A stretch of 64,000 bases of DNA from Imbricaverruca yamaguchii (Eukaryota > Arthropoda > Thecostraca > Neoverrucidae). Within the stretch, counting starts at the first letter, position 1. Each line of letters begins with the position of its first letter. Location of the stretch: contig JAOTOL010001462.1 in NCBI GenBank assembly GCA_034440575.1, positions 324,001 through 388,000 on the forward strand. Direction: 5' to 3'. The position numbers were made by a program, and so were the translations under genes. The notes beneath the pieces were generated by a model. That model had not been told where the DNA came from. It saw nothing but the letters and a program-made list of their open reading frames with translations, and did not search any database. Of the stretch, positions 1-12,729 are shown one piece after another.

Positions 1-720
1 CTGTGTGAGGAAGGAGGCCTAGGCTTTCTTTTTGCTCCTCTTGAGGGGCACCTTGATTCAGGTGCCGCACGGGGAAGCAAAATTGAATGGGTCTGGAGGA
101 GGGGCACTTGACCCCCAGTCGGCCGTATAAAAACGTGCAGCTGCAGAGGGATAGCGGCCACTGGACGACCATATTCAGCTGCAGAGCTGCGATAATGACA
201 AGAATTAGCGCCTCCATCATTCAGCCTCGGCGGCAGTGACTCGCCAGTATAGCGGACGTGCTGGAGAACTATGCAGAGGTCCCGCTTGCAGCGCTTGGTG
301 GGCAGCACCAAGTGTTGCCTGTGTACGTATGTGCAGATGGAGGGAAAGAGTCTCAGAGCAGATGGAGTCAACGTCTATGTATGGCCGGGGAGTGATGTGA
401 TTTGTGTGTGCGGGTGCGTTTGGAAACGCTGTGACGGCGTGTGCGTTATGGGCGAGAAACGAAGTGGGATCTGCACACTCTGAAGTAGGATCCATACATC
501 CTGAAGTTGGACCCACACACCCTGAAGCACTGGCCTCAGTTTTCCTGGGAGAACTTGGGAGCTGTTCGTGCATGACGGAGCTGTGCTTCCTGTGCATAGC
601 ACGGACCGCTGCACCAACGTTTCCGTCCAGACTTGACTGAGCTGCCATTACTTTATGTGACCCGGTGCCAGGCCGATGGTCCGAGCAGGTGTCCAGGTCC
701 ACCCACCCAGTCATCAAGGC
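1..720. other. Unassigned unique sequence
   Basis: I see no supported gene here. The first ~130 bp are rich in GAGGGGCAC-type motifs and look loosely like the interior of the hAT-like miniature elements at 58.6 and 63.3 kb, so this may be the end of another copy cut by the window edge. Open frames of 190 aa (minus) and 70-80 aa (plus) overlap each other on both strands and show no family I recognise. Confidence 0.3.
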
Positions 721-955
721 CACGGGCGGATTCAGAGTCCTGATTTGTGAGGGGCTAACTGAAAAACTTCGAGTCGAAAAAAATCGCATCAGATTTCAGG
801 TGCTAACGTACATCAGGTCTGTCAAGCCAATATTGATGTAGTAACATATCTCCGATTTCGATAACATGTCATTTTAGTGCAAAATATCGGTTAAAAACGA
901 CCTGTTGGTAGGGAGGGGCTACGGCCCCTCTGCCCCACCCCTAGATCCGCCCCTG
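721..955. mobile_element. hAT-like miniature element, copy A
   Basis: The 235-bp segment starts CACGGGCGGATTCAG and ends CTAGATCCGCCCCTG, which are imperfect terminal inverted repeats of the CAGGGGCGGATC type. It is flanked by ATCAAGGC (713-720) and ACCAAGGC (956-963), a 7-of-8 match, as expected for the 8-bp target duplication of hAT transposons. It has no coding capacity, so it is a non-autonomous copy. The hAT assignment is inferred from duplication length and CAG-type ends, not from a transposase. Confidence 0.7.
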
Positions 956-1311
956 ACCAAGGCCACCTGGACCACACGCCAGTCGGTCGCTCCCCGCTGT
1001 CGACACCACCGCCAGACGATGTCGGCTGTCGCGAAGGTCCAACGGTGGCCGACAGGACAGGTGTCACCTCGTCTCGGCAACGGCCACGTCTGGCCACTGT
1101 GAACTCAAGCATGGCGGCAGCACCCCCCCCCCACTCACGTGCGATGGCCGACTGATGATACACCGCCACCCGGCGTGCGGACAGCGCTGATTTACGGCTG
1201 GGGAGGTGTCCCTGTATCCTGGTCGACACCCGACGGCAACAGCGCCGGGCTGAGGCTATGCCGGTGCCGCCCAGAAACCGGAACCGACTGCAGGTGGTAG
1301 ACGCCCCGTGG

Positions 1312-1690
1312 TGGTGGTAGGCACCCTGGGATTGTAGAGACACCCTGATATTGTGGAGACACCCTGATATAGTAGATACTCCCATAGATGGTTGGAGACA
1401 TCCTGCGATGGCAAGGGACGCCCCGAGATGGTGGGAAACACTCAGAGATGGTGAGATGCACCAATAAATGGTAGTGGACATCCTGAGAGAGTGTGAGACA
1501 TCCTGAGATGATGAGAGACGCCAGGGATGGTGGGAAGCACCCAGAGATAGTGAGAGACACCCATAGGTGGGTAGGCGGTGGATGGGAACACCCAGATATG
1601 GTGGGAATATCCCGAGGTGGTGAGACACACCCAGAGATGGTGAGACACACCCAGGGATGATGGAGAATATCCTGAAATGGTCGTAGACCG
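1312..1690. repeat. Degenerate ~20-30 bp minisatellite
   Basis: Loose tandem repeats of the form AGATGGTGAGACACACCCAG occur with spacings of about 19-31 bp. The best-preserved pair is at about 1616-1660 with a 20-bp spacing. Minus-strand open frames of 328, 152, 68 and 61 aa in different frames are by-products of this periodicity. Confidence 0.75.
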
Positions 1691-2124
1691 TTGCTGGGAG
1701 ACGTTCAGATACGGTAGGAACCACCGGTAGAATGTTGTGCGTGGGAGACGCTCGGATCGAACGTGAGATACCCAAAGATGGGCAGACTGCAGGCGGGAGG
1801 AGCCCAGAGATGGTGGGAGATTGGCGGTGGAAGAAATTCAGAGGCGTTGAATGACGCTCAGATTCGATAGAAGGCATTTACTGATGGGTAGGGTGTGGAT
1901 GTGGAAACTATGGAGATGGTGGGAGACATTTAGTCAGAATCACTAGGAGACCGAGAACGTGGAGCGGGGGAGGGGGCGGGGGGCGAGACGGAAAACGCAC
2001 AGGAAAGCAAACAGAAGGCTGGAAATGTTGGCACTCTCAAAGATGCGAACAAATACGAGTGCTCACCAACGGATATGAGTGTTACCGATTTGTCGCCTTT
2101 GTTAGAAGCATGAGTATCTGACAG

Positions 2125-2510
2125 GCACAGCGCACGTCAGCATCACATGAGTGTTGCAGCCACGGCACACGTCAGCATCACATGAGTGTTGCAGCCATGG
2201 CACACGTCAGCATCACATGAGTGTGAGGAAGCCACAGCGTACGTCAGCATCACATGAGTGTGAGGAAGCCACAGCGCACGTCAGCATCACATGAGTGTGA
2301 GACAGCCACAGCGTACGTCAGCATCACATGAGTGTGAGGAAGCCACAGCGTACGTCAGCATCACATGAGTGTTGCAGCCACGGCACACGTCAGCATCACA
2401 TGAGTGTGGAACAGCCAGAGCGCACGTCAGCATCACATGAGTGTGAGACAGCTACAGCATACGTCAGCATCACATGATTGTGAGGAAGCCACGTCGTACG
2501 TCAGCATCGT
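2125..2510. repeat. 35-37 bp minisatellite (about 10 units)
   Basis: The core CACGTCAGCATCACATGAGT is repeated about ten times. Two linkers alternate: a GAGGAAGCCACAGCG type giving a 37-bp unit, and a GTTGCAGCCACGGCA type giving a 35-bp unit. The last units are diverged (ATGATTG, missing core). Confidence 0.92.
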
Positions 2511-3376
2511 GCAGGAAGCGACAATATGCATAGGTGTAGGTTTCTGTAAATTATTGGGAGGACACAATACATGAAGACGATTGGCGAAGCTAAGTGGATT
2601 GGGGGCATACCGCATAGGGCTCCATGTTGAACTTGGAATTGTTGGGAGAGCACAGCCAAGATCTGGGAGCAAGTGCCTCACCAAAAGCATACAAAACAAC
2701 ACCCGCGACGACATGTTATTGGATTCGGCTGTGCTGCGAGATGCGCCTCCGTGGTGGTGCCCCGGGACAGAGAGTCGGAGGCGGCCAGAAATGGCAATGG
2801 GCTGCAGTGCAATTCACCTGGAGATTGCATTCAGCTGCACTGCAGCCGCAGCCTAGCGATCGCGCATCTCCCCCTCACAGAGGAGCTGAGTGGAGGACGG
2901 CGGGCGTTGCGTGCGCAGACGCTTCACGACACTTAACATCGACTTCCGCTACCAGGGCCGACGTATTACAACATCTGCAACGCAAAACAAACACGAATCA
3001 TGAATGGTAGTTGGGTTCAGCTGGAGCTGAAAGAGAGCGCGAAATGTCCAGAATGGGAAATGAGCGGTTGACCGCCAGCACCCTGTACGAAGAGTAACAT
3101 CAGCTGAATAGCCGGAGATGATCGGTGTGATGCCGAACCAATCAGCCAATATGCTATTTAATATAGCACGGACATGCATGAGAATGCGATGCAGCAATCA
3201 TGCAGGCCCGGCATGAGAGAGGCCTAACGTGATCGCCCGCATTCCTACCCATGATGCAATCAGGCCACGTCAGCATGCAATGCCAGCCAAGCAGCACCCT
3301 ATTTTTCTCTTGACTCCATGAGCGCCCGCACCATAACTGCAGACAAATAGAAGCTCAATGCAAAGCTCATAGCCAA
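2510..3376. other. Unassigned sequence
   Basis: Overlapping 60-130 aa frames on both strands show no recognisable domain and no consistent coding frame. No repeat is evident apart from scattered CpG-containing sequence near 2730-2960. Confidence 0.3.
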
Positions 3377-3564
3377 CCACTCGGCTTAAATGCATCACCT
3401 GAAGTAACAACTGAACTTCGGCGATGTCGGCTAAGCTTTCTGAATTCGCTCCTCTTCTTCATATTTCTTGCATTATGTGCGTTATGTCTGAGGATGTTGT
3501 GTTCTAGATACATATGCACGCGTACTATTCGGCCATACATAGCTAATGCAACAATACATACAAA

Positions 3565-3635
<71 letters not shown>

Positions 3636-3802
3636 TGTTGCATTAGCTATGTATGAACGAAAAGTATGCGCCATATGCATCCAGAACACCATACCTCCAG
3701 ACATAATGCAAGAGATATGAAGAACTGGAGCGAATTCAAAAAGCTTAGACGACATCGTGGAAGTTCAGTTATTACTTCAGGTGATGCATTGAAGCCGAGT
3801 GG
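3377..3802. repeat. Long imperfect palindrome with (AT)n centre
   Basis: The left arm (3377 to about 3562) begins CCACTCGGCTTAAATGC. The right arm (about 3620 to 3802) ends GCATTGAAGCCGAGTGG, its reverse complement with one change. The inner ends also match (GCTAATGCAACAATACATAC against its complement), with roughly 85% identity along ~185 bp arms including small indels. The ~58-bp centre is an (AT)n run. It may be a fold-back type transposon or an inverted duplication; no clear target duplication was found. The right arm abuts the rearranged TTAA element. Confidence 0.85.
3565..3623. repeat. (AT)n microsatellite in palindrome centre
   Basis: An uninterrupted TA dinucleotide run between TATG and GTATGTATG, forming the centre of the palindrome. 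Confidence 0.95.
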
Positions 3803-4682
3803 TATCCGTTAAAGCGTGACGACCGGTTGAACTTTTTTGGAGGTGACCTCACTTGACCTTGACGAACTCGTTGACCCTAGATGATCTGACCTAAAAATTC
3901 TGAATCAGCATGTCAAATTGATATGGAAAAAGGTATGCAAAATTTGGGCGCGCTGCCGCGCGCCGTTCGTCCGCTATTCGCGAAAAACCCGAGGGGGGGG
4001 GGGGCGGTTGAAGCCCCCCCCCCCCAGAGACGGGACGGGCTAATGAAACTTTCAGCGTTTGCTTATACTTACGGATGCAACAAAACGTACTAGTGGAAAT
4101 TTTCTTCTTTTTTCGTTTTTGACTACATATAACTTTTGCGTATTTGCTATATTACATTTCAAATACTGGATTCTGTATTTTTTATTAGGTATTTTTTAAA
4201 GCTATTTTTATTAGCTAAAGTAAGCATTTTTTATTAGGGAAAGTTGACTTCCAGCAACGTGTCTCGGTCTGCTCTACCCATTGGAAAATAAAAATTTAAA
4301 AAAACGGAAAACTCAAAATTTGGTGAAAAAAAAACAAATTTTATTCTTGTGGGCCAAAATAATTATAGCCCTGGTCGATTTCGCTGTCCTTTTCTCATTC
4401 CAAATAAATTTTGTTTTTCATATATCTCCCAAAATGAACTTACCAGAGACAAAAACATAATGTAAACCGTGAGAAGTGAAAATCTAGCCCCCCTGGTAAC
4501 GTGACTTTTGGGGGAAAATAGTTTTGGGGTGGACCCGGACCCTACTCGGCAAGCGCTTTCCGATGACGCCTCTTTCGTTTTCGTGCGACGCTTACTTTGG
4601 ATTTTAGAGGTGGCGGTCTTCAACCGCCCCCCCCGCCCGAGACGGGGTGGGAGGATCTGACCGGAAAGACGGCGCGGGTTAA
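3803..4682 (-). mobile_element. piggyBac-like miniature element, copy 1, internally inverted
   Basis: This copy matches the elements at 9.2, 29.7 and 60.3 kb. The part from 4040 to 4682 runs in the orientation of the 60.3-kb copy and ends GGCGCGGGTTAA. The segment 3803-4043, which holds the other terminus, is flipped: it reads TATCCGTTAAAGCG through GACGGGACGGGCTAA and then joins TGAAACTTTC, which in intact copies follows an internal TTAA. The terminal TTAA (here CTAA) is therefore joined to an internal TTAA. There is no open frame for a transposase. Confidence 0.8.
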
Positions 4683-5485
4683 GATGTAAGCAGGTTATTA
4701 AGCATCGAACGTTCAGTGATACAAAAAAGGCGTCGCGTTGACGGGTAGGGTAGTACGCAGAACAGCTATGGGAACAAACGTGCATTTTGGAGCCACCTCT
4801 AAAAATTGTTTCAATGGTCCAATTTTTTTGGCAGAGAAACTTACCATGAGGTATGTAATAGGGGCACCCTTTAGGAACAAGACATTTCAAACTTTTTGCA
4901 GTTTGGGCCTCTTTAGTGGGCATATGGTGGGTTGCAAAAGGAGTCGAAGGTACTACCACGGCAAAGAATAGCATAGAAAATGCCAGCATAGCGCTATGCG
5001 TATTGCTGTGCTTAACATTAAGATCGCCTCAACCTACCCACGCCCTCAAAAAGTTTGTGTATTTTTCATACTGAACGAAAAATGTTTGCGACTTAGAAAA
5101 GTGAGTGCATATCTCGGTCAATAGCTACCAACTCAATTTGTTCCCTAATTATGTGTTAACTCCAGTAGACATAAAGATACATATCTGAAGGCGAATATCT
5201 TATCCACCTACTAATGCACTCTTGAAAGTGGATGATGACGTAATGCTGATGCGCATTTCACACAATCCATCGTGCAGGTGTGATGCATTTCCTCGATAAA
5301 TCAGGCACCGTCGACAACGACCCAGGTCACGAGATGAGTAGTGTGCAGAAGCAGTGCAAACGTCCAACCTGCAAGCAAACACAGCCGGGCTGCATGCATG
5401 CAACGAAATACCACAAGTTAGCCTCAATCGCCACTGTAAACATCCACAAAAGGTCAGACTAACCTTCACTTTTTCCAGCCGCTCG

Positions 5486-5490
<5 letters not shown>
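4683..5490. other. Unassigned sequence
   Basis: AT-rich non-repetitive DNA with only short overlapping frames (77-89 aa). I recognise nothing. Confidence 0.3.
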
Positions 5491-7118
<1,628 letters not shown>

Positions 7119-7650
7119 CGGTGACACCTGACACGTCTGCCGGACATTGTTGCGACTGTGACACCTGACACGTCTGCCGGACATTGTTGCGACTGTGACA
7201 CCTGACACGTCTGCCGGACATTGTTGCGACTGTGACACCTGACACGTCTGCCGGACATTGTTGCGACTGTGACACCTGACACGTCTGCCGGACATTGTTG
7301 CGACTGTGACACCTGACACGTCTGCCGGACATTGTTGCGACTGTGACACCTGACACGTCTGCCGGACATTGTTGCGACTGTGACACCTGACACGTCTGCC
7401 GGACATTGTTGCGACTGTGACACCTGACACGTCTGCCGGACATTGTTGCGACTGTGACACCTGACACGTCTGCCGGACATTGTGGCGCCGGTGACACCTG
7501 ACACGTCTGCCGGACATTGTGGCGCCTGTGATACCGGACATATTTGCTGGCAAATTGTGGCGCCTGTGACATCTGACACGTATGTCGCACATTATGGTCA
7601 CTGTGACACCTGACACGTCTGCCGGGCATTGTGGCGCCTGTGACACCTGA
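7119..7650. repeat. 37-bp minisatellite with identical core
   Basis: The unit is GTGACACCTGACACGTCTGC followed by CGGACATTGTTGCGACT (37 bp). Nine units from 7119 to 7451 appear identical. Four or five units to the right are progressively diverged (GGCGCCG, ATACCGGACATATTTGCTGG, TATGTCGCACATTATGG). This pattern fits recent expansion of the core with older edges. Minus-strand frames of 314, 240 and 178 aa covering the same DNA in three frames are not genes. Confidence 0.96.
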
Positions 7651-7984
7651 CACGTCTGCAACACCTCTGCTGTGTCTTCTGCTCCCCTGACACCGTGTGT
7701 CATCGTAGACGTACGAGTGGATACAGCGGAGATGGGGTGCAACACACTCGACACAATGCACAGGTGTATACGTCGAACTTGGCGGCGATGCATGCCGCGG
7801 CGCAAGATACGGTCTACCACAGGGCGTCTGAAGAACCGAACTGGCGTTGCGTGACAGGCTGCTAAATGACTGTTGATTTGGCGGAAAATACACCTGGCGC
7901 TTGAATACTAGTTCTGATCTGAGCACAAAAAGAAAATCCGGAAAAAGTGCCGCAACATCAATAACCTAGGTCGTGCATTGGTGT

Positions 7985-8500
7985 CTGGGTCGACAGCCTG
8001 TATCGTGTAGAACTGTGTCTGGGTATCGTCCTGTATAATCTGCATCAGCTAGAACTGTGATCAGCAACCTGTGTCGTGTAGAACTATGTTTGGGTATCGT
8101 CCGGTATAATTTGTATCGGCTAGAACTGTGATCAGCAACCTGTGTCGTGTATAACTGTGTCTGAATCCGCAACCTGTGTCGTGTAGAGTTATGTCTGAGT
8201 CCGCAACCTGTGTCGTGTAGAACTGTGTCTGAGTCCGCAGCAGGTGTCGTGAAGAACTGTGTCCGGAGTCCGCAACCTGTGTCGTGTAGAACTGTGTCTG
8301 AGTCCGCAACCTGTGTCGTGTAGAACTGTGTCTGAGTCCGCAACCTGTGTCGTGTAGAGTTGTGTCTGAGTCCGCAACCTGTGTCGTGTAGAGTTGTGTC
8401 TGAGTCCGCAACCTGTGTCGTGTAGAGTTGTGTCTGAGTCCGCAACCTGTGTCGTGTAGAACTGTGTCTGGGTCCGCAACCTGTGTCGTGTAGAACTGCG
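7985..8500. repeat. 34-bp minisatellite
   Basis: The unit is CCTGTGTCGTGTAGAACTGT followed by GTCTGAGTCCGCAA. About ten regular copies lie between 8140 and 8500. The left part (7985-8140) holds longer diverged units containing GGTATCGTCCTGTATAAT. Variants GTAGAACTG and GTAGAGTTG alternate in blocks. Confidence 0.95.
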
Positions 8501-9221
8501 CACAACTCAGCATGCAATTCTATGCATCCTTTTTTCGTTTGACCCATAGCCCGTTTACCTTCATATTCTCACCATTGCAGCGTGCAAGTGCAAATTTCCT
8601 GGAAGAGTATGCTTATTGTGAGCAAGACCACAGAGCTCGAATCGTTGGCGTTGGCCACATAACACCAACCCACAGGTGCACGGGACAAGTAAGTGCTCCA
8701 TATCAGTAGAATCACTTGCTGGCTAGACAGATTTAATCGGTGCCGAGTGCATGGAATAGTGAACGATAGGGGAGGGATGGAGATGGTGTTTTGTTTTCTC
8801 GTCAGTTACGTGTACTGGGATCGCTAAGTTCATTTATCAGGCAACCGATAATAGTGACACAGTTCGCGACATTTCGTCTACTAACTAAACTAAGTGATCA
8901 TGCATTAGCAATTAGATACGGTTTATATTTTTCAGCATTCTAGGCCGATAATCCGTGTGATGCAATAAGTAAATTCGGCCTAAAGCAACAAGACTAGAAA
9001 ATCGCGATTCGAAATTGCCACACACGTCAAGGTACAAGGCAACTAAGGTACAAAGCCATAGCAGCATAGCATAGCGGAAGTCCCAGGTGTCACGTCCGTC
9101 AATCACGCTTCGCATTCAGTCTGGGGAGTCGTTCCCAGGTGAGGTCTCTCATCCTCAATACACAGTGACTGACAGTGATACTTAACCTTCGCGATGCATT
9201 CCCTGGCCATTTATCGCTACC
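8500..9221. other. Unassigned sequence
   Basis: Moderately AT-rich unique DNA. There are no supported genes or repeats. Confidence 0.3.
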
Positions 9222-10065
9222 TTAACCCGCGCCGTCTCTCCGGTCAGATCCTCACAAACCGTCTCGGGAGGGGGGGGATAGTAACCCCTCTAAAATCCAA
9301 ACTAGGCGTCGCAAGAAAACGAAATAGGTGTCATCGGAAAGCGCTTGACGAGTAGGGTCTGGATCCACCCCCAAAATAATTTCACCCCAAAAGTAACGTC
9401 ACTAGGGGGCTAGATTTTCAAAACGTTTCACGACTTACATTATGTTTTTGGCTCTGGGGAGTTCATTTTGGGGATATATAAAATGGAAAAAACTTATTTG
9501 GAATTAGAAAAGACAGCGAAATCGACCAGGGCCATACATTCTTTTGGCCCCCAAAATCAAAATACAATTTTTTTTTAATTTCAAAATTTTGAGTTTTCAA
9601 GTTTTCTTTAATTTTCCTTTTCCGCTGGGTAGAACAGACTGAGAAACGTTTTTGGAGATCAACTTGCCCTAACAAAAAATGCTTACTTTAGCCAGAATCT
9701 TCCATTTGAACTGCAATTGGCAAATATGCAAAATATGTATGTAGTCAAAAACGAAAAAAGGAAAAATTCCACTAGTACGTTTTCTTGCATCCCCAAAGAT
9801 AAGCGAACGCTGAAAGTTTCATTAAGATATCTGTATCCGTTAAAGTGTGACGACTGGTTGAACTCTTTTGGAGGTGACCTCACTTCACCTTGACTAACTC
9901 GTTGACCGTAGATGACCTGACTTCAAAATTTTTCATCAGCGTGCCAAATTGATGTTGGAAAAGTTATGCCACATTTGGGCGCGCTGCCGCGCGCTTTCAT
10001 CCACTATCCGCGACAAACCTGAGGGGGGCGGTCGAAGACCTCCCTCCCGAGACGGGACGGGTTAA
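9222..10065 (+). mobile_element. piggyBac-like miniature element, copy 2 (reference copy)
   Basis: The element starts TTAACCCGCGCCGTCTCTCC and ends GAGACGGGACGGGTTAA. CCC..GGG ends abutting a TTAA duplication are the hallmark of piggyBac-type transposons. Inside each end lies a second shared inverted motif, CCGTCTCGGGAGG (near 9261) and its complement near 10045, followed by a G-run. Total length is 844 bp including both TTAA. The interior is AT-rich and encodes no transposase; 65-70 aa frames are broken. Mobilisation would need a transposase supplied in trans (inference). Confidence 0.85.
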
Positions 10066-10169
10066 CATGTGAGTCAATTTATAAGCGCGTGCTTGGATTT
10101 TAGTGATTTTTTCCTCGAGAGTACCGTTTCGTGGTACCGCACGAATTTCACACAAGCAATGGATATAAA

Positions 10170-12440
10170 TGCCAATTATATTTTAAAATCTACAGAGTGA
10201 CACCTTAACTTCGCATTGACAGATGAGTAGAGAAATTCTCCTGCGGCCATCTTCTCTGTGTATGGCTGGCAGGTGGTCGTCTGCACGTGTGTGGCGGTTT
10301 CGCAGTGTGTAGTTTGCAGTGATTTGACCGCCAATGTGCGTTGGCCCATCCGTCAGAATGATCTGTGTGGAGCAGCAAGTAAGGCTGTGAAATAGATGCA
10401 GATCAGTTGCGGGGAGAAGGAGACCCGAACTCGTTACGGGCACCAGAAATATGATCCAATATCCGTAGACTTGACACGACTCTAGTGGCGAAGTTAATGA
10501 TCTTGTCTAGTCTGTGGATGCTTGCTGCCCACCCGTTCCAGTAAACAGATATGTAGTAGCGGATATTGGATATAACTAGGCCATTGACTATAGTGAAGAG
10601 GATACTGGTGAGGAGATGGTGACGCAGATGGTTCAGGGCCAGAAGGAATCTAGTGCACTTGCGGACCACTGGATCAAATGCAGACCACGCAACAGCTACA
10701 TGGAATCCCACGACATGTGGCGATAAAATGTCACTCCAAGGTTCTTACACGAATGGCTCTCATCCATCACGGCGTCCCTAAAGCACACTCGTATCGGCGT
10801 AATATTGCGAAGATTTTGACGCGATCCGAGCGTAAGAAGCTGAGTTTTTGTCGAGTTCACCTTCAAACCGTTATTCAGGAAGTAGGCGGAGAGCTGGTTC
10901 AGACATGTCTCCATCTGACACCAGATTTGGGAGATCAGATTTGCGACCGGAGAGAAAGACCTAGGTGTCGTCTGCGAACTGAGTGATGTATGCTATCGGG
11001 ACGTGCAAATTGAGGTTGTTCGAAAAGATACAATAGAGGAGTGGACCTAATTATGAGCCTTGAAAGACACCTATGTTGTTTGGGAGAAATGAAGATAGAT
11101 GCCTGTTTCCGCATTGATTTGAGATGCTAACACCTTGCGTTTGATCCCCCAGATATGCCCTGAACTAGTCGGTATCGATTACATGGAGTTCGAGTTTGGG
11201 GAGCAGGTTGATGTGGTCTATTACGTCGTAACATTCACTGAGGTCCAGAATGCAAAGGAGAGTTACTTCCGAATGGTCCATTGCTGGTAGTATTTCGTCC
11301 GTGACTGATAAAAGAGCGGTTTCCGTAGAGTGGCATGGTCTAAAGCCGTGTTGAGTTTGGGCCAGTAGGTGGTTTGAGATCAGGTAGTTCTAAAATTGTT
11401 TCTGCACCAACCTCTCAGTGATCTTGGCGATAGCCGGAACCAATGCGATGGGCCTAAAATTAGAGGAATCCGAAGGTTATCCTGATTTGTGAATGGGAGT
11501 TACAATTGACTGTTTCCAAGTGGAGGGGATATCAGCTGTAGTCAGACATGTGTTTATGATGTCAAGCAGCACTTCCCCGACAAAAAAAAAAACAGAAATT
11601 TGATGACCTTAATACAGATCCCGTCGGGTCCGCAAGCACCTGTGCTTCTCATGTCGATGACGATTTTGGCGAACAGTTCAAGAGATGTTGGAGATACTTT
11701 CTAGGAGCTGGCTCTACCAGCACCTATAAAGTATCTATGTGCGATAGCCGGCAACTTGGAGGTGTCTGTTCGGGCATGTTTGCCTGGCGTTTGACCACTG
11801 CTGATAATTTTGGTCCGACACTAACAAAATATTTATTTAGCTGCTCAGGTAGGACCTGAGGTTGAACGTTGTAAGAGCCTTTTTTGGTGTCGATAATGGG
11901 CTTGATAGCAGGCCACGCGGCTGGTGGGCATTTCTGAGCTATCTTTCCGCTAATATCTTCCCTACAATCAGCTCTAATAGCTGATTGAACTTGTCGGTTA
12001 AGTACTTGGTATGTTTTTCTATCTTGCAAGTCCAAGGCTACATTTCGCCGATGCGTGAGCTGTTTGGTAGCTTGGCTAACATGTGGTGCTGTTTTATTCC
12101 AAATTTTGATGTTTCTTAGTGGCAGGTGCTCGTCGAGAACAGGTGTCAGCAATCTCAGCAGGGTGTCCCATTTGTCAGTTGCTGAGATGCGACCAGTGAC
12201 ATGGACCCAGTCGATCTCACCAAGGTCAAGGGTCAGTTCCGATGTATCCACTCGTCCGAAAGAACTTGACTTTATCACGGTGTTAGCTGAGGCAGACCTG
12301 GTTACTTTAATGGAACATACGAAAATATGTGGGGACTGTAGTGGAAGAAACTCACTCTGGTTCTGCCGACAGAGATGGGCAAATTTGTTATGATGACATC
12401 CAATAAACAGCCTGCGGCGAAGGTAGGGCGCTTTATTGTC
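10170..12440 (-). pseudogene. Dead non-LTR retrotransposon (CR1/L2/Jockey-like), LINE-1 copy of this window
   Basis: Read on the minus strand, the order is: the end of an endonuclease-like domain (LDVIITNLP, near 12400), a linker (about 11730-12350), the reverse transcriptase start (GPDGI, near 11620), SNFRPIALVPAIAKITERLV, QHGFRPCHSTETALLSV, LCILDLSECYDVIDHI, GVFQGS*LGPLLY, the catalytic FADD (10968-10979), and the thumb and C-terminal part (NGLKVNSTKTQLLTLG, NLGVTF, RLDKIINFATRVVS to about 10480). At least five in-frame stops and several frameshifts show that it is dead. The 5' end is lost at the (AT)n run at 12.44 kb; the 3' limit is uncertain. The clade is inferred from motif style only. 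Confidence 0.88.
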
Positions 12441-12442
12441 AC

Positions 12443-12443
<1 letters not shown>

Positions 12444-12500
<57 letters not shown>
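12444..12500. repeat. (AT)n microsatellite
   Basis: A pure TA run followed by GTGTGTATGTGTG. It marks the 5' truncation point of the LINE remnant on its left. Confidence 0.95.
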
Positions 12501-12505
<5 letters not shown>

Positions 12506-12729
12506 GTGTGTATGTGTGTATATTTGTGTGTATGTATGTGTGTGCATGGAAATCATATCGCACATACCTATATTTATTATCTCATGGAACTAAACAAACG
12601 TAAACAGGATTAGAGTTGAAGTTTTAAAAAGTTATCTCCCTCAGCAATCGATTTCTAGGGTATTAAATGGAAAACACCCTTTTCTTTTTTGTCCAGATAC
12701 CATAATCTTACTCAGTGCCTGCCACAATA

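Noticed and set aside
891..1877. 328-codon minus-strand frame
   Set aside because: It runs through the degenerate 20-30 bp repeat and three other frames on the same strand are open there; no domain is visible.
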